The notes: generated by a model not told the origin, from the letters alone. A stretch of DNA of 27,970 nucleotides from Anoxynatronum sp033549305 (GCA_033549305.1 JAWSUV010000028.1:1-27970), one strand, 5' to 3'; shown: positions 8,201 through 16,000, numbered from the stretch's first letter. Translations and numbers: made by a program.

Positions 8201-8539
8201 ATGGGAAGACAAGTGGTCACCAGCATTATTCAGGCGAATAGTTTCTTCAGGCGTTTAAAAGGGTTGTTGGGGACAAAAATGTTGCCGGAAGATACAGGGC
8301 TCTTGCTGGAACCCTGTGACAATATTCATACCTGGGGCATGAACTACCCCATCGATGCTTTGTTCCTAAACAAAAACAATGAGGTGCTGCACATTGAAAG
8401 CAATATGGCACCCAATGGCTGGGGAAAACGAGTCAAAGGCGCCCGAAAGGTACTGGAAATTAATGAAGGACTGGCGCAGCAACTGCAGCTGAAAGTCGGC
8501 GATCACATCACATTTAGTGAAGAAAAGAGGGGATCATGA
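8201..8539 (+). CDS. DUF192 family protein
   Basis: A protein of 112 residues matching the DUF192 family: the SFFRRLKGLLGTKMLPEDTGLLLEPCDNIHTWGMNYPIDALFLN region with conserved 'RxxGLMxR', 'C-x-x-I-H-T-x-x-M-x-x-x-I-D' and aspartate, then the C-terminal GARKVLEINEGLAQQLQLKVGD. Many DUF192 proteins are exported, but this one starts at once with the domain and shows no signal peptide. A ribosome site AGGAGG stands upstream of ATG 8201. Its stop overlaps the start of the HAMP protein gene (ATGATG), so the two are translationally coupled. The function of the family is not known to me; DUF192 genes do recur beside Tad loci in Gram-positive genomes. Confidence 0.85.
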   Translation: MGRQVVTSIIQANSFFRRLKGLLGTKMLPEDTGLLLEPCDNIHTWGMNYPIDALFLNKNNEVLHIESNMAPNGWGKRVKGARKVLEINEGLAQQLQLKVGDHITFSEEKRGS

Positions 8540-9510
8540 TGAAACTGAAACCAAGAAAGAAAAAGAAAAGCTTTTCACTGACCTTTAAGGTCAGCATGAC
8601 CATCACGCTGTTAATCACGATCCTCATGATGGGGATGGGCACGTTCACTTATATGATGAACCAGCGGATGCTGGTGCAGCAGGAAACCAGCCAGGGACGG
8701 TCCATCGGGGTGATCGCCAGTGAGATGCTGTCTGCTTCCATGATGGAAGAGGATACACAAACACTGCAACGTATGGTATTATTAATGAAAGAGGATCCAA
8801 AGGTTGTCCAGGCCTATCTCACCAACACCCAGGGAGAAGTCTGGGTTCATGAGCAGTCCGCCAACCTGGGGAACCGCATGCAGTCCCGGGCACTGGAAGC
8901 GGCCATGGGGTCTGGAGCGATCGAAGTGCAGCAAACGGTGACGGATGCGGGCGGACTGCCTGGGCTGTTATTTGTGGTACCGGTGACCAATGCCCTTGGC
9001 CAGACGATGGGATACCTCCATTTCATCACTGACTTTTCACCCGTGCAGTTATTTTTGTATGAAACGGCGATGCAGTGGGTAAAGATCTTTCTAGGAGTGG
9101 TGTTGCTCAGTTTGATCATTGTGCGGATGATCATCGTAAAATCAGTGGGAAAACCGGTTAGAAGTTTGTTAGACATGACGGAAAAAGCAGCCGTGGGCAA
9201 TTTTTCTGAAGAGCTTGAGCCGGGCACCCGGGATGAACTGGGACAGCTGGCGGAAGGCTTTAACCTGATGAACCGGCAGCTGGGCATCCTGTTCCGCTCC
9301 ATTTACCAGACCGTTTCCGAAATGGATTATGCCTCTCAGTTAATTGTGGCCCGGTCGGATACCATGGCAGCGGCAGATGAAACCTGGGCGGCTGACAAGC
9401 AGCAGGAGTGGGTCCGGGAAATCAACGCCAGTGGAAAACGCCTGGTGCGTGTTTCTGACAAACTGCAGGCATTTCTGAACCAGTTCCAGGTAAAGGAAGA
9501 ACAGCCGTAG
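8536..9510 (+). CDS. Membrane sensor protein with HAMP domain and no kinase domain
   Basis: A protein of 324 residues. A basic N-terminus is followed by membrane helix 1 (about 14-38), an extracytoplasmic domain of about 140 residues, membrane helix 2 (about 183-203) and a HAMP domain (about 204-258, with VGKPVRSLLDMTEKAAVGNF and the closing ELGQLAEGFNLMNRQL). The remaining 65 residues are helical and contain no His-kinase, ATPase, GGDEF or methyl-accepting signature. Such an arrangement is an input module without output. It overlaps the DUF192 gene by four bases and lies just before the DegS-like kinase, which is soluble and lacks a membrane input, so the two are probably partners. ATG 8539 is an equally good start. 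Confidence 0.85.
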   Translation: MMKLKPRKKKKSFSLTFKVSMTITLLITILMMGMGTFTYMMNQRMLVQQETSQGRSIGVIASEMLSASMMEEDTQTLQRMVLLMKEDPKVVQAYLTNTQGEVWVHEQSANLGNRMQSRALEAAMGSGAIEVQQTVTDAGGLPGLLFVVPVTNALGQTMGYLHFITDFSPVQLFLYETAMQWVKIFLGVVLLSLIIVRMIIVKSVGKPVRSLLDMTEKAAVGNFSEELEPGTRDELGQLAEGFNLMNRQLGILFRSIYQTVSEMDYASQLIVARSDTMAAADETWAADKQQEWVREINASGKRLVRVSDKLQAFLNQFQVKEEQP

Positions 9511-9571
9511 GAGGCATCCCCTCCTGCGGCGGTTGATGGACGAATCCCGCCAATGGAGGAGCGATTTCCTA

Positions 9572-10711
9572 ATGGAACCGAACCAGCTGGACAATGTGAT
9601 TGCAAAGACCATCGAAGAAGTGGAACGGGGTAAGGAAGACCTGTTCCGCTTTGGTGCGTTCATGAGTGAAGAATCAGACAGCTGCCACCGGCAGCTCATT
9701 GACATCCGCATTCGGATCCAGCGGATCGTTGAGGAAGTCAATGTTCTGGAGAAGGAGTTTCAGCAGAGCAAAAGGGAACTGGCAGTGATTAAAGAGAACC
9801 TGGGGGGATTCAACCGGGAAACCATTTGGGATGCCTATGAAACCATGCACCGGAAAACCATGGAACTGATGCGCAAGCAGGAATCGGAGAAGATCTTGCG
9901 GATGCAGCGGGATCATCTGGAAAAGAATATGGCTATTTTTGAAAAAGCCCGGGAAAGTGCCGATGGATTGATGGCGGCCATCAGTATGGCGCTGAAACTG
10001 CTGTATACGGATCTTGGCGATTATTCCACCCAGATTGGCGAAGCAAAGCAGATCCAGCATCTGGGTCTTTCTGTCATCCGCGCACAGGAAGAAGAACGAC
10101 GGCGGGTGGCCCGTGAAATTCATGACGGCCCCGCCCAGAGCCTGGCCAACATCGTGATGCGGGCGGAATACTGCCTGAAGCTGATGGAGGTGAACCCGCA
10201 GCAGGTGGCGGAAGAGCTGCGCGAACTTATGTGGCTGGTGCGCAACAGCCTGGAGGATGTGCGCAAGATCATCTTTGATCTGCGACCCATGTCGCTGGAT
10301 GATCTGGGTCTCCTGCCGGCGCTGAAACGATATACGGAACAGTTCGTGGAAGAAAACGAGATGTTTATTGAAGTCAACGTCAACGGGCACGAACGGCGGC
10401 TGGAGAATTCGCTGGAAATTGCCCTGTTCCGGATTATTCAGGAATCCCTGACCAATGTCCGTAAGCATTCCGGGGCGCCGGAAGCCATTATTAATATTGA
10501 TTTTCAGGATGAGCAGGTGAAGCTGATGGTTCGGGATACGGGACGTGGATTTGATCTTGCAGAGATGGATCAAGAAAGACGGTGGGGGAATTTTGGCCTG
10601 ACAGGCATGAAAGAACGAGTCCAGCTGCTGAACGGCACCTTTGACATCAAGACGGCGTCCGGAAAGGGGACCCAGATTCTGGTGGCGGTTCCCATTGTGC
10701 CAGAATGTTAA
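9572..10711 (+). CDS. degS: DegS-like cytoplasmic sensor histidine kinase
   Basis: A kinase of 379 residues with no membrane segment. Residues 1-165 form a long coiled-coil sensor region like that of Bacillus DegS. The HisKA_3 box AQEEERRRVAREIHDGPAQS places the phospho-accepting His at residue 184. The HATPase_c region follows: N box (ALFRIIQESLTNVRKHSG), G1 (DTGRGFDL) and G2 (GLTGMKERV). I chose ATG 9572 because GGAGGAGC lies nine bases upstream; the frame is open to a TTG at 9533 without a ribosome site. The length and motifs agree closely with DegS (385 residues). The next gene encodes the matching DegU-type regulator. Confidence 0.9.
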   Translation: MEPNQLDNVIAKTIEEVERGKEDLFRFGAFMSEESDSCHRQLIDIRIRIQRIVEEVNVLEKEFQQSKRELAVIKENLGGFNRETIWDAYETMHRKTMELMRKQESEKILRMQRDHLEKNMAIFEKARESADGLMAAISMALKLLYTDLGDYSTQIGEAKQIQHLGLSVIRAQEEERRRVAREIHDGPAQSLANIVMRAEYCLKLMEVNPQQVAEELRELMWLVRNSLEDVRKIIFDLRPMSLDDLGLLPALKRYTEQFVEENEMFIEVNVNGHERRLENSLEIALFRIIQESLTNVRKHSGAPEAIINIDFQDEQVKLMVRDTGRGFDLAEMDQERRWGNFGLTGMKERVQLLNGTFDIKTASGKGTQILVAVPIVPEC

Positions 10712-10763
10712 AATGAACGGGCAGCTGAATTAAACTAAGCAGTGAAAAAAAGGCGGTGACAGA

Positions 10764-11432
10764 ATGATCCAGGGAGAAAACAAAGAGATCCGGATAATGC
10801 TGGCGGATGATCATGCCCTGATACGCCAGGGGTTGATCAAGGTGTTGTCCCTGGAGCCGACCATCCAGGTGGTGGCGGAGGCGGAAAATGGTCGGGAAGC
10901 TATTGAAAAAGCGCTTCAGATCCCGATGGATGTGGTGTTGATGGACATTAACATGCCATTGGTGGATGGGATCACCGCTGTCAAGGAAATTAAGGAAGTC
11001 AATCCGGACCTGAAAATCATCGCGCTGACCATCCATGACCAGGAGGAATACCTGGTGGAACTGATCAAACTGGGTGTGGCCGGGTATGTCTTAAAGGATG
11101 TGAGCCCGGACGAACTGGTGAAAGCCATCCATCAGGTGATGAACGGAGATTCTTACATACCGCCGGTACTCATGGGCAAAGTGCTGAAGGAGTTGAACAG
11201 GCTTTCAGCGGCCGTGCAGCAGCCTGACCCGGACAAGCTGACCTTCAGGGAACTGGAAATTCTCCAGGAACTGGCATTGGGGCTTAGCAACAAGGAAATA
11301 GCGGATAAACTGTTTATCAGTGAAAAAACAGTGAAGAATCATCTGACCAATATTTTTCAGAAATGCGGTGTCACGGACCGGACCCAGGCGGTTTTGCATG
11401 GCCTGAAACACAACTGGATTCAGTTGTCATAA
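10764..11432 (+). CDS. degU: DegU-like response regulator (NarL/FixJ family)
   Basis: A protein of 222 residues. The receiver domain (about 9-125) holds the acidic pair Asp15-Asp16, phospho-acceptor Asp61 (LMDINMP), Thr89 and Lys111. The C-terminal LuxR-type helix-turn-helix (about 158-222) contains LTFRELEILQELALGLSNKEIADKLFISEKTVKNHLTNI, written here as two family blocks LTFRELEILQ and FISEKTVKNHL. The order receiver-linker-HTH and the ending DRTQAVLHGLKHNWIQ resemble Bacillus DegU. It follows the DegS-like kinase by 52 bases and ends the Tad operon at a terminator, so it is likely to regulate the pilus genes or other surface functions. Its binding sites cannot be read from this window. Confidence 0.9.
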   Translation: MIQGENKEIRIMLADDHALIRQGLIKVLSLEPTIQVVAEAENGREAIEKALQIPMDVVLMDINMPLVDGITAVKEIKEVNPDLKIIALTIHDQEEYLVELIKLGVAGYVLKDVSPDELVKAIHQVMNGDSYIPPVLMGKVLKELNRLSAAVQQPDPDKLTFRELEILQELALGLSNKEIADKLFISEKTVKNHLTNIFQKCGVTDRTQAVLHGLKHNWIQLS

Positions 11433-11447
11433 TCTTACTGATGAATC

Positions 11448-11481
11448 AAACCCTGTTTGGGCAACACAAGCAGGGTTTTTT
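11448..11481 (+). terminator. Rho-independent terminator of the Tad-degSU operon
   Basis: A stem AAACCCTG (11448-11455) / CAGGGTTT (11471-11478) with a 15-base loop ends in a run of six T. It follows the stop codon of the DegU-like gene by 16 bases. Confidence 0.85.
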
Positions 11482-11514
11482 GGTTATTTCTGGACCAAAT
11501 AGGGTATTGTGCTT

Positions 11515-13569
11515 ATGACACCTGCGGCAAGTCATAACGGATCCAGTAAAGCAAATGAGGTGAAAGTGTTGCCCGACCATCTGAACCGTGAGAAAGATGC
11601 CCTGAAAAGCAAAAGTAAGCGCAAGTACAAGGCTAAAAAATGTCCCGAACACAATGAGCTTCATCGAGCGAAGCTGGCACTCGAAGCATCCCGGGAAGGT
11701 GTCTGGGACTGGAATATGGTGACGGGAACCAATATCGTCTCCGAAAACTGGGCGCAAATGATCGGATATTCGCTGAAAGAAGTCAATCAGGATTATGATT
11801 TTTTCTGGAACCGTATTCATCCGGATGACCGCGAACGAATGACACTGATCCGCGGCCGGTATCTGAGGGGAGAACTGCCGGAATACCATGTGGTTTTCCG
11901 GTTGATGGCAAAGGACGGCCAGCTGCGGTGGATTCTGTCACGGGGCAAAGTGGTGGAATGGGACGAGGCAGGAAACCCGCAGCGCATGGTGGGAACCCAT
12001 CAGGATATTACCCGGCAGAAAAAGGCGGAAGAAGCCCTTAAGTACCAAAAAGGGGTGCTGGAATCTTTTTTCCGCTACTCGCCGGATGCCATGGCACATT
12101 TAAACACACAGCAGGAAGTATTGCAGGCCAATGAGCAGTTCACCCGGCTCTTTGGCTACACAGAAATGGAGTGCTATCACAAAAGGCTGGATGATCTGAT
12201 CACGGATAAGGAACTGCGTCACGAGGCCGCTGAAATTACCCGGGCGACCGAGGAAAATCAAACCATCGAGGTGGAAACTCTCCGGGTGCACAAGGACGGC
12301 ACGCGGATCCCGGTGGTGATCCGGGGCGGTCCGGTGATTGTTGAAGGACGGATTGTGGGTTATCAGGGCATCTATACCGACATCACCCAGCGGAAAAGAG
12401 AAGAAGCGCAGCTGCTGGAAGCCAAGGCGCGCGCTGAAGCGGCCAGCCAGGTGAAAAGCCGGTTTCTATCCAATGTGAGTCATGAAATTCGGACACCGCT
12501 GAATGGGATTCACGGTGCAGCGTTGCTCCTTGAAACGACGCTCTTATCGAAAGACCAGCAGGAACTGGTGGAGATTCTGAAAGAGTCTTCCGAGCGGATG
12601 GTGGAGACAGTGAATAACCTGCTGGATGTATCCCGGATTGAATCCGGACGGCTGGAACTGCAGGAAGAAGTTTTTGAACTGTTTCAGACAGTGTCAGAAG
12701 TGCTGGAACCCTTTCAGGCGGCTGTGCGCGATCAGCAGATCGTTTTCAACCTGTATCCTGGTGATGACAGCCGGGTGCAGCTGGTGGGAGACCGCAGTAA
12801 ACTGGTGCGGATCCTGTTTCATCTGGTGAGTAACGCTTTTAAATTCACCGCAGCCGGCAGTATCGATATCACTGTTTCGCTGCTCCGATTTGAAGATCCC
12901 ATAGCCATCTACCGGTTTTCTGTTGCTGACACAGGCATCGGCATCCAGCCGGAGGATTTGTCCAGGCTCTTTCAGCGGTTTTACCAGCTTGATGACACCT
13001 ATTCCAAAGCTTATCAGGGTGCAGGCCTGGGCCTGGCCATTGTGCAGGATCTGGTTGAGTTGATGGGCGGCGGAGTTTCAGTTGAGAGCACGCCGGGACA
13101 GGGCAGCTGCTTCTCCTTTGAAATACCGTTTCGGGTACATGAATATCAGTCACGGGCATCCTTGCAGAAGGAAAAGATTGATCAGGCAGTCCTTGGCCGG
13201 AACATCAGGATCCTGGTGGTGGAAAACGATGAGATCAGCAGGGATTTGCTGGAAAGAATGTGCCAGAAACTGGGCGTTCAAATGGATGCGGCCCGGGATG
13301 GATTTGATGCTATCCGAAAATTTGGAGCTGTTGAATACGATTTGGTGATCATGGATGTCCAGCTGCCCGGGATCAGCGGCATTGAAGTGACATCAGTGAT
13401 CCGTTCCTTCGAAAAGAAACTGGGAGAAAGAACACCCATCATCGGCCTGAGTGCCCATGCTTTACAGGAGAACCGTGAACGGTGCCTGGAAGTGGGCATG
13501 AATGATTACCTCTCCAAACCCATCGATATCGAGACACTTAATCAGGTCATTCAGGAGTGGGTTCGGTGA
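11515..13569 (+). CDS. Hybrid sensor histidine kinase (PAS-PAS-HisKA-HATPase-REC)
   Basis: About 684 residues, no membrane segment. Two PAS domains (about 45-165 and 175-300) each end in a PAC-like 'G-x-x-x-D-I-T-x-x-K' segment (GTHQDITRQKKAEE, GIYTDITQRKREEA). The HisKA box SNVSHEIRTPLNG has the phospho-accepting His near residue 323. The ATPase domain has DTGIGI and GAGLGLAI. A C-terminal receiver (about 565-680) carries the phospho-acceptor Asp near residue 614 (IMDVQLPG) and a lysine in LSKPI. The start is uncertain: ATG 11515 has only a weak ribosome site, whereas TTG 11569 is preceded by GAGGTGA. It has no cognate output gene beside it, so the next relay step (an Hpt protein) must lie elsewhere. 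Confidence 0.9.
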   Translation: MTPAASHNGSSKANEVKVLPDHLNREKDALKSKSKRKYKAKKCPEHNELHRAKLALEASREGVWDWNMVTGTNIVSENWAQMIGYSLKEVNQDYDFFWNRIHPDDRERMTLIRGRYLRGELPEYHVVFRLMAKDGQLRWILSRGKVVEWDEAGNPQRMVGTHQDITRQKKAEEALKYQKGVLESFFRYSPDAMAHLNTQQEVLQANEQFTRLFGYTEMECYHKRLDDLITDKELRHEAAEITRATEENQTIEVETLRVHKDGTRIPVVIRGGPVIVEGRIVGYQGIYTDITQRKREEAQLLEAKARAEAASQVKSRFLSNVSHEIRTPLNGIHGAALLLETTLLSKDQQELVEILKESSERMVETVNNLLDVSRIESGRLELQEEVFELFQTVSEVLEPFQAAVRDQQIVFNLYPGDDSRVQLVGDRSKLVRILFHLVSNAFKFTAAGSIDITVSLLRFEDPIAIYRFSVADTGIGIQPEDLSRLFQRFYQLDDTYSKAYQGAGLGLAIVQDLVELMGGGVSVESTPGQGSCFSFEIPFRVHEYQSRASLQKEKIDQAVLGRNIRILVVENDEISRDLLERMCQKLGVQMDAARDGFDAIRKFGAVEYDLVIMDVQLPGISGIEVTSVIRSFEKKLGERTPIIGLSAHALQENRERCLEVGMNDYLSKPIDIETLNQVIQEWVR

Positions 13570-13641
13570 ATATGTTTGCGTTGGTTAGGGTCTACTCAAA
13601 AATATTCAATAGACAACACTGTCGGAATAGAGGTGACGCGC

Positions 13642-14235
13642 ATGCCGAAGATCGTTGATTATGAAGCGAAGAAAAAGCTGATTATGGAAGAGGCCGTCGA
13701 ATCGTTTCTGGCAAAGGGATTCCACAATACGCATATGGTGGATATCACCAGTGCCTGTGGAATCGGCCGAACCACGATCTATCAGTATTTTCGAAACAAG
13801 CATGAGATTCTCGAGTTTACCATCGCTCACTTGTTTGAGGCCTTGCGGGAAGATTTCCGCCTGATACTGGCATCGGAAGCAGACAGCCCGCTGAAAACCA
13901 TTAAACGGCTTATCCCTGCCATTGTCGAAGAATATCACCGGAACCGCAAACTGGTTATTCTGGTGGATCTGTGGCTGATCATGATCCGGGAGAAACATCC
14001 CTCCATCGAATTGTTGGAACGCCACAACCAGGAAATCCGGGGCGTGTTTCGGGAACTCTTGGTGAAAGGCATGGAGAAGGGCGAAATACGTCAGTTGACG
14101 GCTGAAAGCATGGCTTTTACCCTCTTTGCCCTGACGGAGTCCTTCCTGCTGCAGGTAGCCCTTCACCAGGAAGAAGATATCCGGGCGCATATCAGCAGCC
14201 TCCAAATGCTGCTGGAAAGTCTGGAAGCCAGATAA
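13642..14235 (+). CDS. TetR/AcrR family transcriptional regulator
   Basis: A regulator of 197 residues. The N-terminal helix-turn-helix (about residues 8-55) includes FLAKGFHNTHMVDITSACG followed by IGRTTIYQYFRNKHEIL, the classic TetR recognition region. The C-terminal ligand-binding part is all helical and not assignable to a ligand. I chose ATG 13642, which follows GAGGTGA by five bases; the frame is open to 13576 but without a ribosome site. It lies 72 bases after the hybrid kinase and before the usp-msrA pair, which may be its target, although no operator-like palindrome stands out. Confidence 0.88.
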   Translation: MPKIVDYEAKKKLIMEEAVESFLAKGFHNTHMVDITSACGIGRTTIYQYFRNKHEILEFTIAHLFEALREDFRLILASEADSPLKTIKRLIPAIVEEYHRNRKLVILVDLWLIMIREKHPSIELLERHNQEIRGVFRELLVKGMEKGEIRQLTAESMAFTLFALTESFLLQVALHQEEDIRAHISSLQMLLESLEAR

Positions 14236-14255
14236 ACGGGAGGAAAGACATCATC

Positions 14256-14324
14256 ACCCCCCTCTTAAGGCGTTTCCGAATGGGTATAAAGACCATAGAG
14301 GGAAACCGAAGGAAGGGGGTTTTT
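14256..14324 (+). promoter_or_regulatory. Nested hairpin leader overlapping the usp ribosome site
   Basis: Three collinear stems fit on one axis: ACCCCC 14256-14261 with GGGGGT 14315-14320, GTTTCC 14272-14277 with GGAAAC 14301-14306, and ATGG 14280-14283 with CCAT 14293-14296. The outer 3' strand is the Shine-Dalgarno sequence (AAGGGGG) of the usp gene and is followed by TTTTT. It could act as a terminator of tetR, as a ribosome-site sequestering leader, or both. Confidence 0.45.
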
Positions 14325-14330
14325 AGTGTG

Positions 14331-15179
14331 ATGAAAAAAATCCTGCTGGCCACAGACTTCTCTGAGCCGTCCGAAGCCTTAATGGCCTGCCTGCCGGAAC
14401 TGAAAAGCATGGGAATGGAGGAAGTGATCCTGTTTCATGCCATCAGTGTGGTTCGGGCACAGGCCAGCGCCCTGGAGCTGCAGCGGTATAATGAAGAAAA
14501 ACTTCACCTGAAAAAAGTCCTTCTGGAAGGTGAAGGCTATCATGTGAAAGTGCGGGTTCCCCTGGGTTTCCCGCCGGAAGAAATCATTGATACTGCGCTG
14601 CAGGAAAAGGCCGATCTAATTCTCATGGGATCTCACGGCGGCGGTTTGATCAAAAGCTTTTTTCTGGGAAGCACCACTTTTGACGTGATCCGGATCAGTT
14701 CGGTGCCGGTTCTGGTGGAAAAGTATGCCGATGTGGACCGAAAAGATTACACCCCTGTGTGCCATCTGAAGTTTAACCGGGTGCTCTTTCCAACAGATTT
14801 CTCCGAGTGTGCGCGGCAGGGCTGGAAATACCTGATGGAGATGGTTCCTCATCTGCAGGAAGTCGTCCTGGTATCTGTCATACAGAAGATCCGGGATGAA
14901 GAAATGTGGCGGGAGGTACAGGAAAGATCGGAACAGGAACTGATGTTGATGAAAAAGGAACTTGAGGCGGCGGGCTGCGAAGTAAAGGTGCATCTGACGG
15001 AGGGAACCCCTTCCCGCCAGATTCTGAAAGCGGCCGATGAGGACAAGGTGAGCCTCATTGTCATCCCCAAAAGGGGAGAGGGCTATATCAAACAGCTGCT
15101 CCTGGGCAGTACTGCGGAAGCAGTTACACGGCAGTCCCGACAGCCGGTGCTGCTGGTGCCCTGTCCGCCACAATCGTGA
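14331..15179 (+). CDS. Universal stress protein with two tandem Usp domains
   Basis: A protein of 282 residues made of two UspA domains. Domain 1 (about 1-140) starts MKKILLATDFSEPSEAL and has the complete ATP-binding signature G-x2-G-x9-GS in MGSHGGGLIKSFFLGST. Domain 2 (about 150-280) starts NRVLFPTDFSECARQ; its matching segment reads IPKRGEGYIKQLLLGST, where the first glycine is replaced by proline, so nucleotide binding by this half may be altered. ATG 14331 or the adjacent GTG 14328 follows AAGGGGG. The stop is 13 bases before msrA, so both are probably co-transcribed. Usp proteins are general stress factors; the exact role here is not known. Confidence 0.9.
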   Translation: MKKILLATDFSEPSEALMACLPELKSMGMEEVILFHAISVVRAQASALELQRYNEEKLHLKKVLLEGEGYHVKVRVPLGFPPEEIIDTALQEKADLILMGSHGGGLIKSFFLGSTTFDVIRISSVPVLVEKYADVDRKDYTPVCHLKFNRVLFPTDFSECARQGWKYLMEMVPHLQEVVLVSVIQKIRDEEMWREVQERSEQELMLMKKELEAAGCEVKVHLTEGTPSRQILKAADEDKVSLIVIPKRGEGYIKQLLLGSTAEAVTRQSRQPVLLVPCPPQS

Positions 15180-15192
15180 CAGGAGGGTACGA

Positions 15193-15984
15193 ATGAAACG
15201 GACATGGCTACGGATCATCCTGCTGGCAGCGATCCTGCTGGTTTTGAACGGCTGCGCTGCGCCGGAGGAAGAAATGGCTGCACCCGAGGAAGATGAAGGA
15301 GGCGAAAATATGCAGTTACACGTTAACCCATATCGGGCAGAGGGAACGCAGCTGGATCGGCGCCCCCAGCAAACTGCCCTGGCGACTTTTGCACTGGGGT
15401 GATTCTGGGGACCTGATGCCCGGTTCGGGCAATTGAAAGGTGTTTATCGAACACGTGTCGGTTATGCCGGCGGCGAAGCGCCAAACCCCACGTACAGACG
15501 CATTGGCGACCATACGGAAACCATTCAGATTGAATACGATCCTGAGGTCATCAGCTATGAGGAGTTAATCACCATTTTCTGGGAGAGTCACAATCCCCTG
15601 GCAGGCGCCTGGTCCCGCCAGTACGCCAGCATTGTATTTGTGCATGACGAAGAACAGGAAGCCATCGCCCGGGCCACCAGTGATGCGCTGGCCCAGGAAA
15701 CGGGATCCCAGGTGATGACGGAAATCAAGCCTTATGAGACTTTCTATACCGCTGAGGCCTATCACCAGAAATATTATCTGCAAAACCGCCGGGAGATTTT
15801 CGAAGCGGTCCGGCGGATGTATCCCTCGCTGGATGGTTTTGTTGACTCAACCACCGCGGCCCGCATCAACGGGTATGTGGCGGGATATGGATCGCCTGAA
15901 CAGTTCGAGGAAGAAATGGAACTCATCAAGCTGCCGGAGCCCATCGAAACCCAGCTGCGACGTATGGCGGAGGTTTACTGGTAA
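15193..15984 (+). CDS. msrA: Selenocysteine-containing, lipid-anchored peptide methionine sulfoxide reductase A
   Basis: One frame of 264 codons interrupted only by TGA at codon 70 (15400-15402). The TGA stands exactly where MsrA has its catalytic cysteine: the motif reads G-U-FWGPDARFG instead of GCFWG. Reading continues in frame with GYAGGE, HTE, IEYDP and FWESHNP, all MsrA hallmarks, to a normal TAA. The enzyme reduces methionine-S-sulfoxide in proteins. The N-terminus is a lipoprotein signal with lipobox LNGC (Cys21), so the protein is predicted on the outer face of the membrane. Apart from Cys21 there is no cysteine, hence no resolving cysteine. A ribosome site GGAGGG precedes ATG 15193, 13 bases after usp. 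A hairpin after the TGA fits a bacterial SECIS element. A nonsense mutation is possible but much less likely. Confidence 0.9.
15411..15441 (+). promoter_or_regulatory. Bacterial SECIS-like hairpin for UGA decoding in msrA
   Basis: Eight bases after the TGA a two-part hairpin can form: lower stem ACCT 15411-15414 with AGGT 15438-15441, an internal loop, and upper stem TGCCCG 15417-15422 with CGGGCA 15426-15431. The apical loop region reads GGTT, like the GGUC loop of the E. coli fdhF element, and begins about 20 bases after the UGA, within the range known for bacterial SECIS elements (bound by SelB). It is inside the coding region, as expected in bacteria. Confidence 0.7.
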
Positions 15985-16000
15985 AAAAGAAGCATCTTTA

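Noticed and set aside
9509..9571. Inverted repeats in the gap before the DegS-like gene as a regulatory element
   Set aside because: Short GGAGG/CCTCC and GGCGG/CCCGCC complementarity may be chance in this composition; there is no T run and no conserved pattern to support it.
9674..10573. Open frame of 299 codons on the minus strand opposite the DegS-like kinase
   Set aside because: It is antisense to a gene with clear kinase motifs, has no ribosome site and no recognisable domain; it reflects codon composition of the real gene.
13581..13610. Promoter TTGGTT / TTCAAT before the tetR gene
   Set aside because: Only 3-4 of 6 matches in each box and an 18-base spacer; not strong enough to call.
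15193..15402. A short lipoprotein gene ending at TGA 15402, with a separate truncated MsrA starting at TTG 15433
   Set aside because: The same frame continues past the TGA with all MsrA motifs, the TGA replaces the catalytic Cys codon, and TTG 15433 has no ribosome site. A single selenoprotein explains everything.
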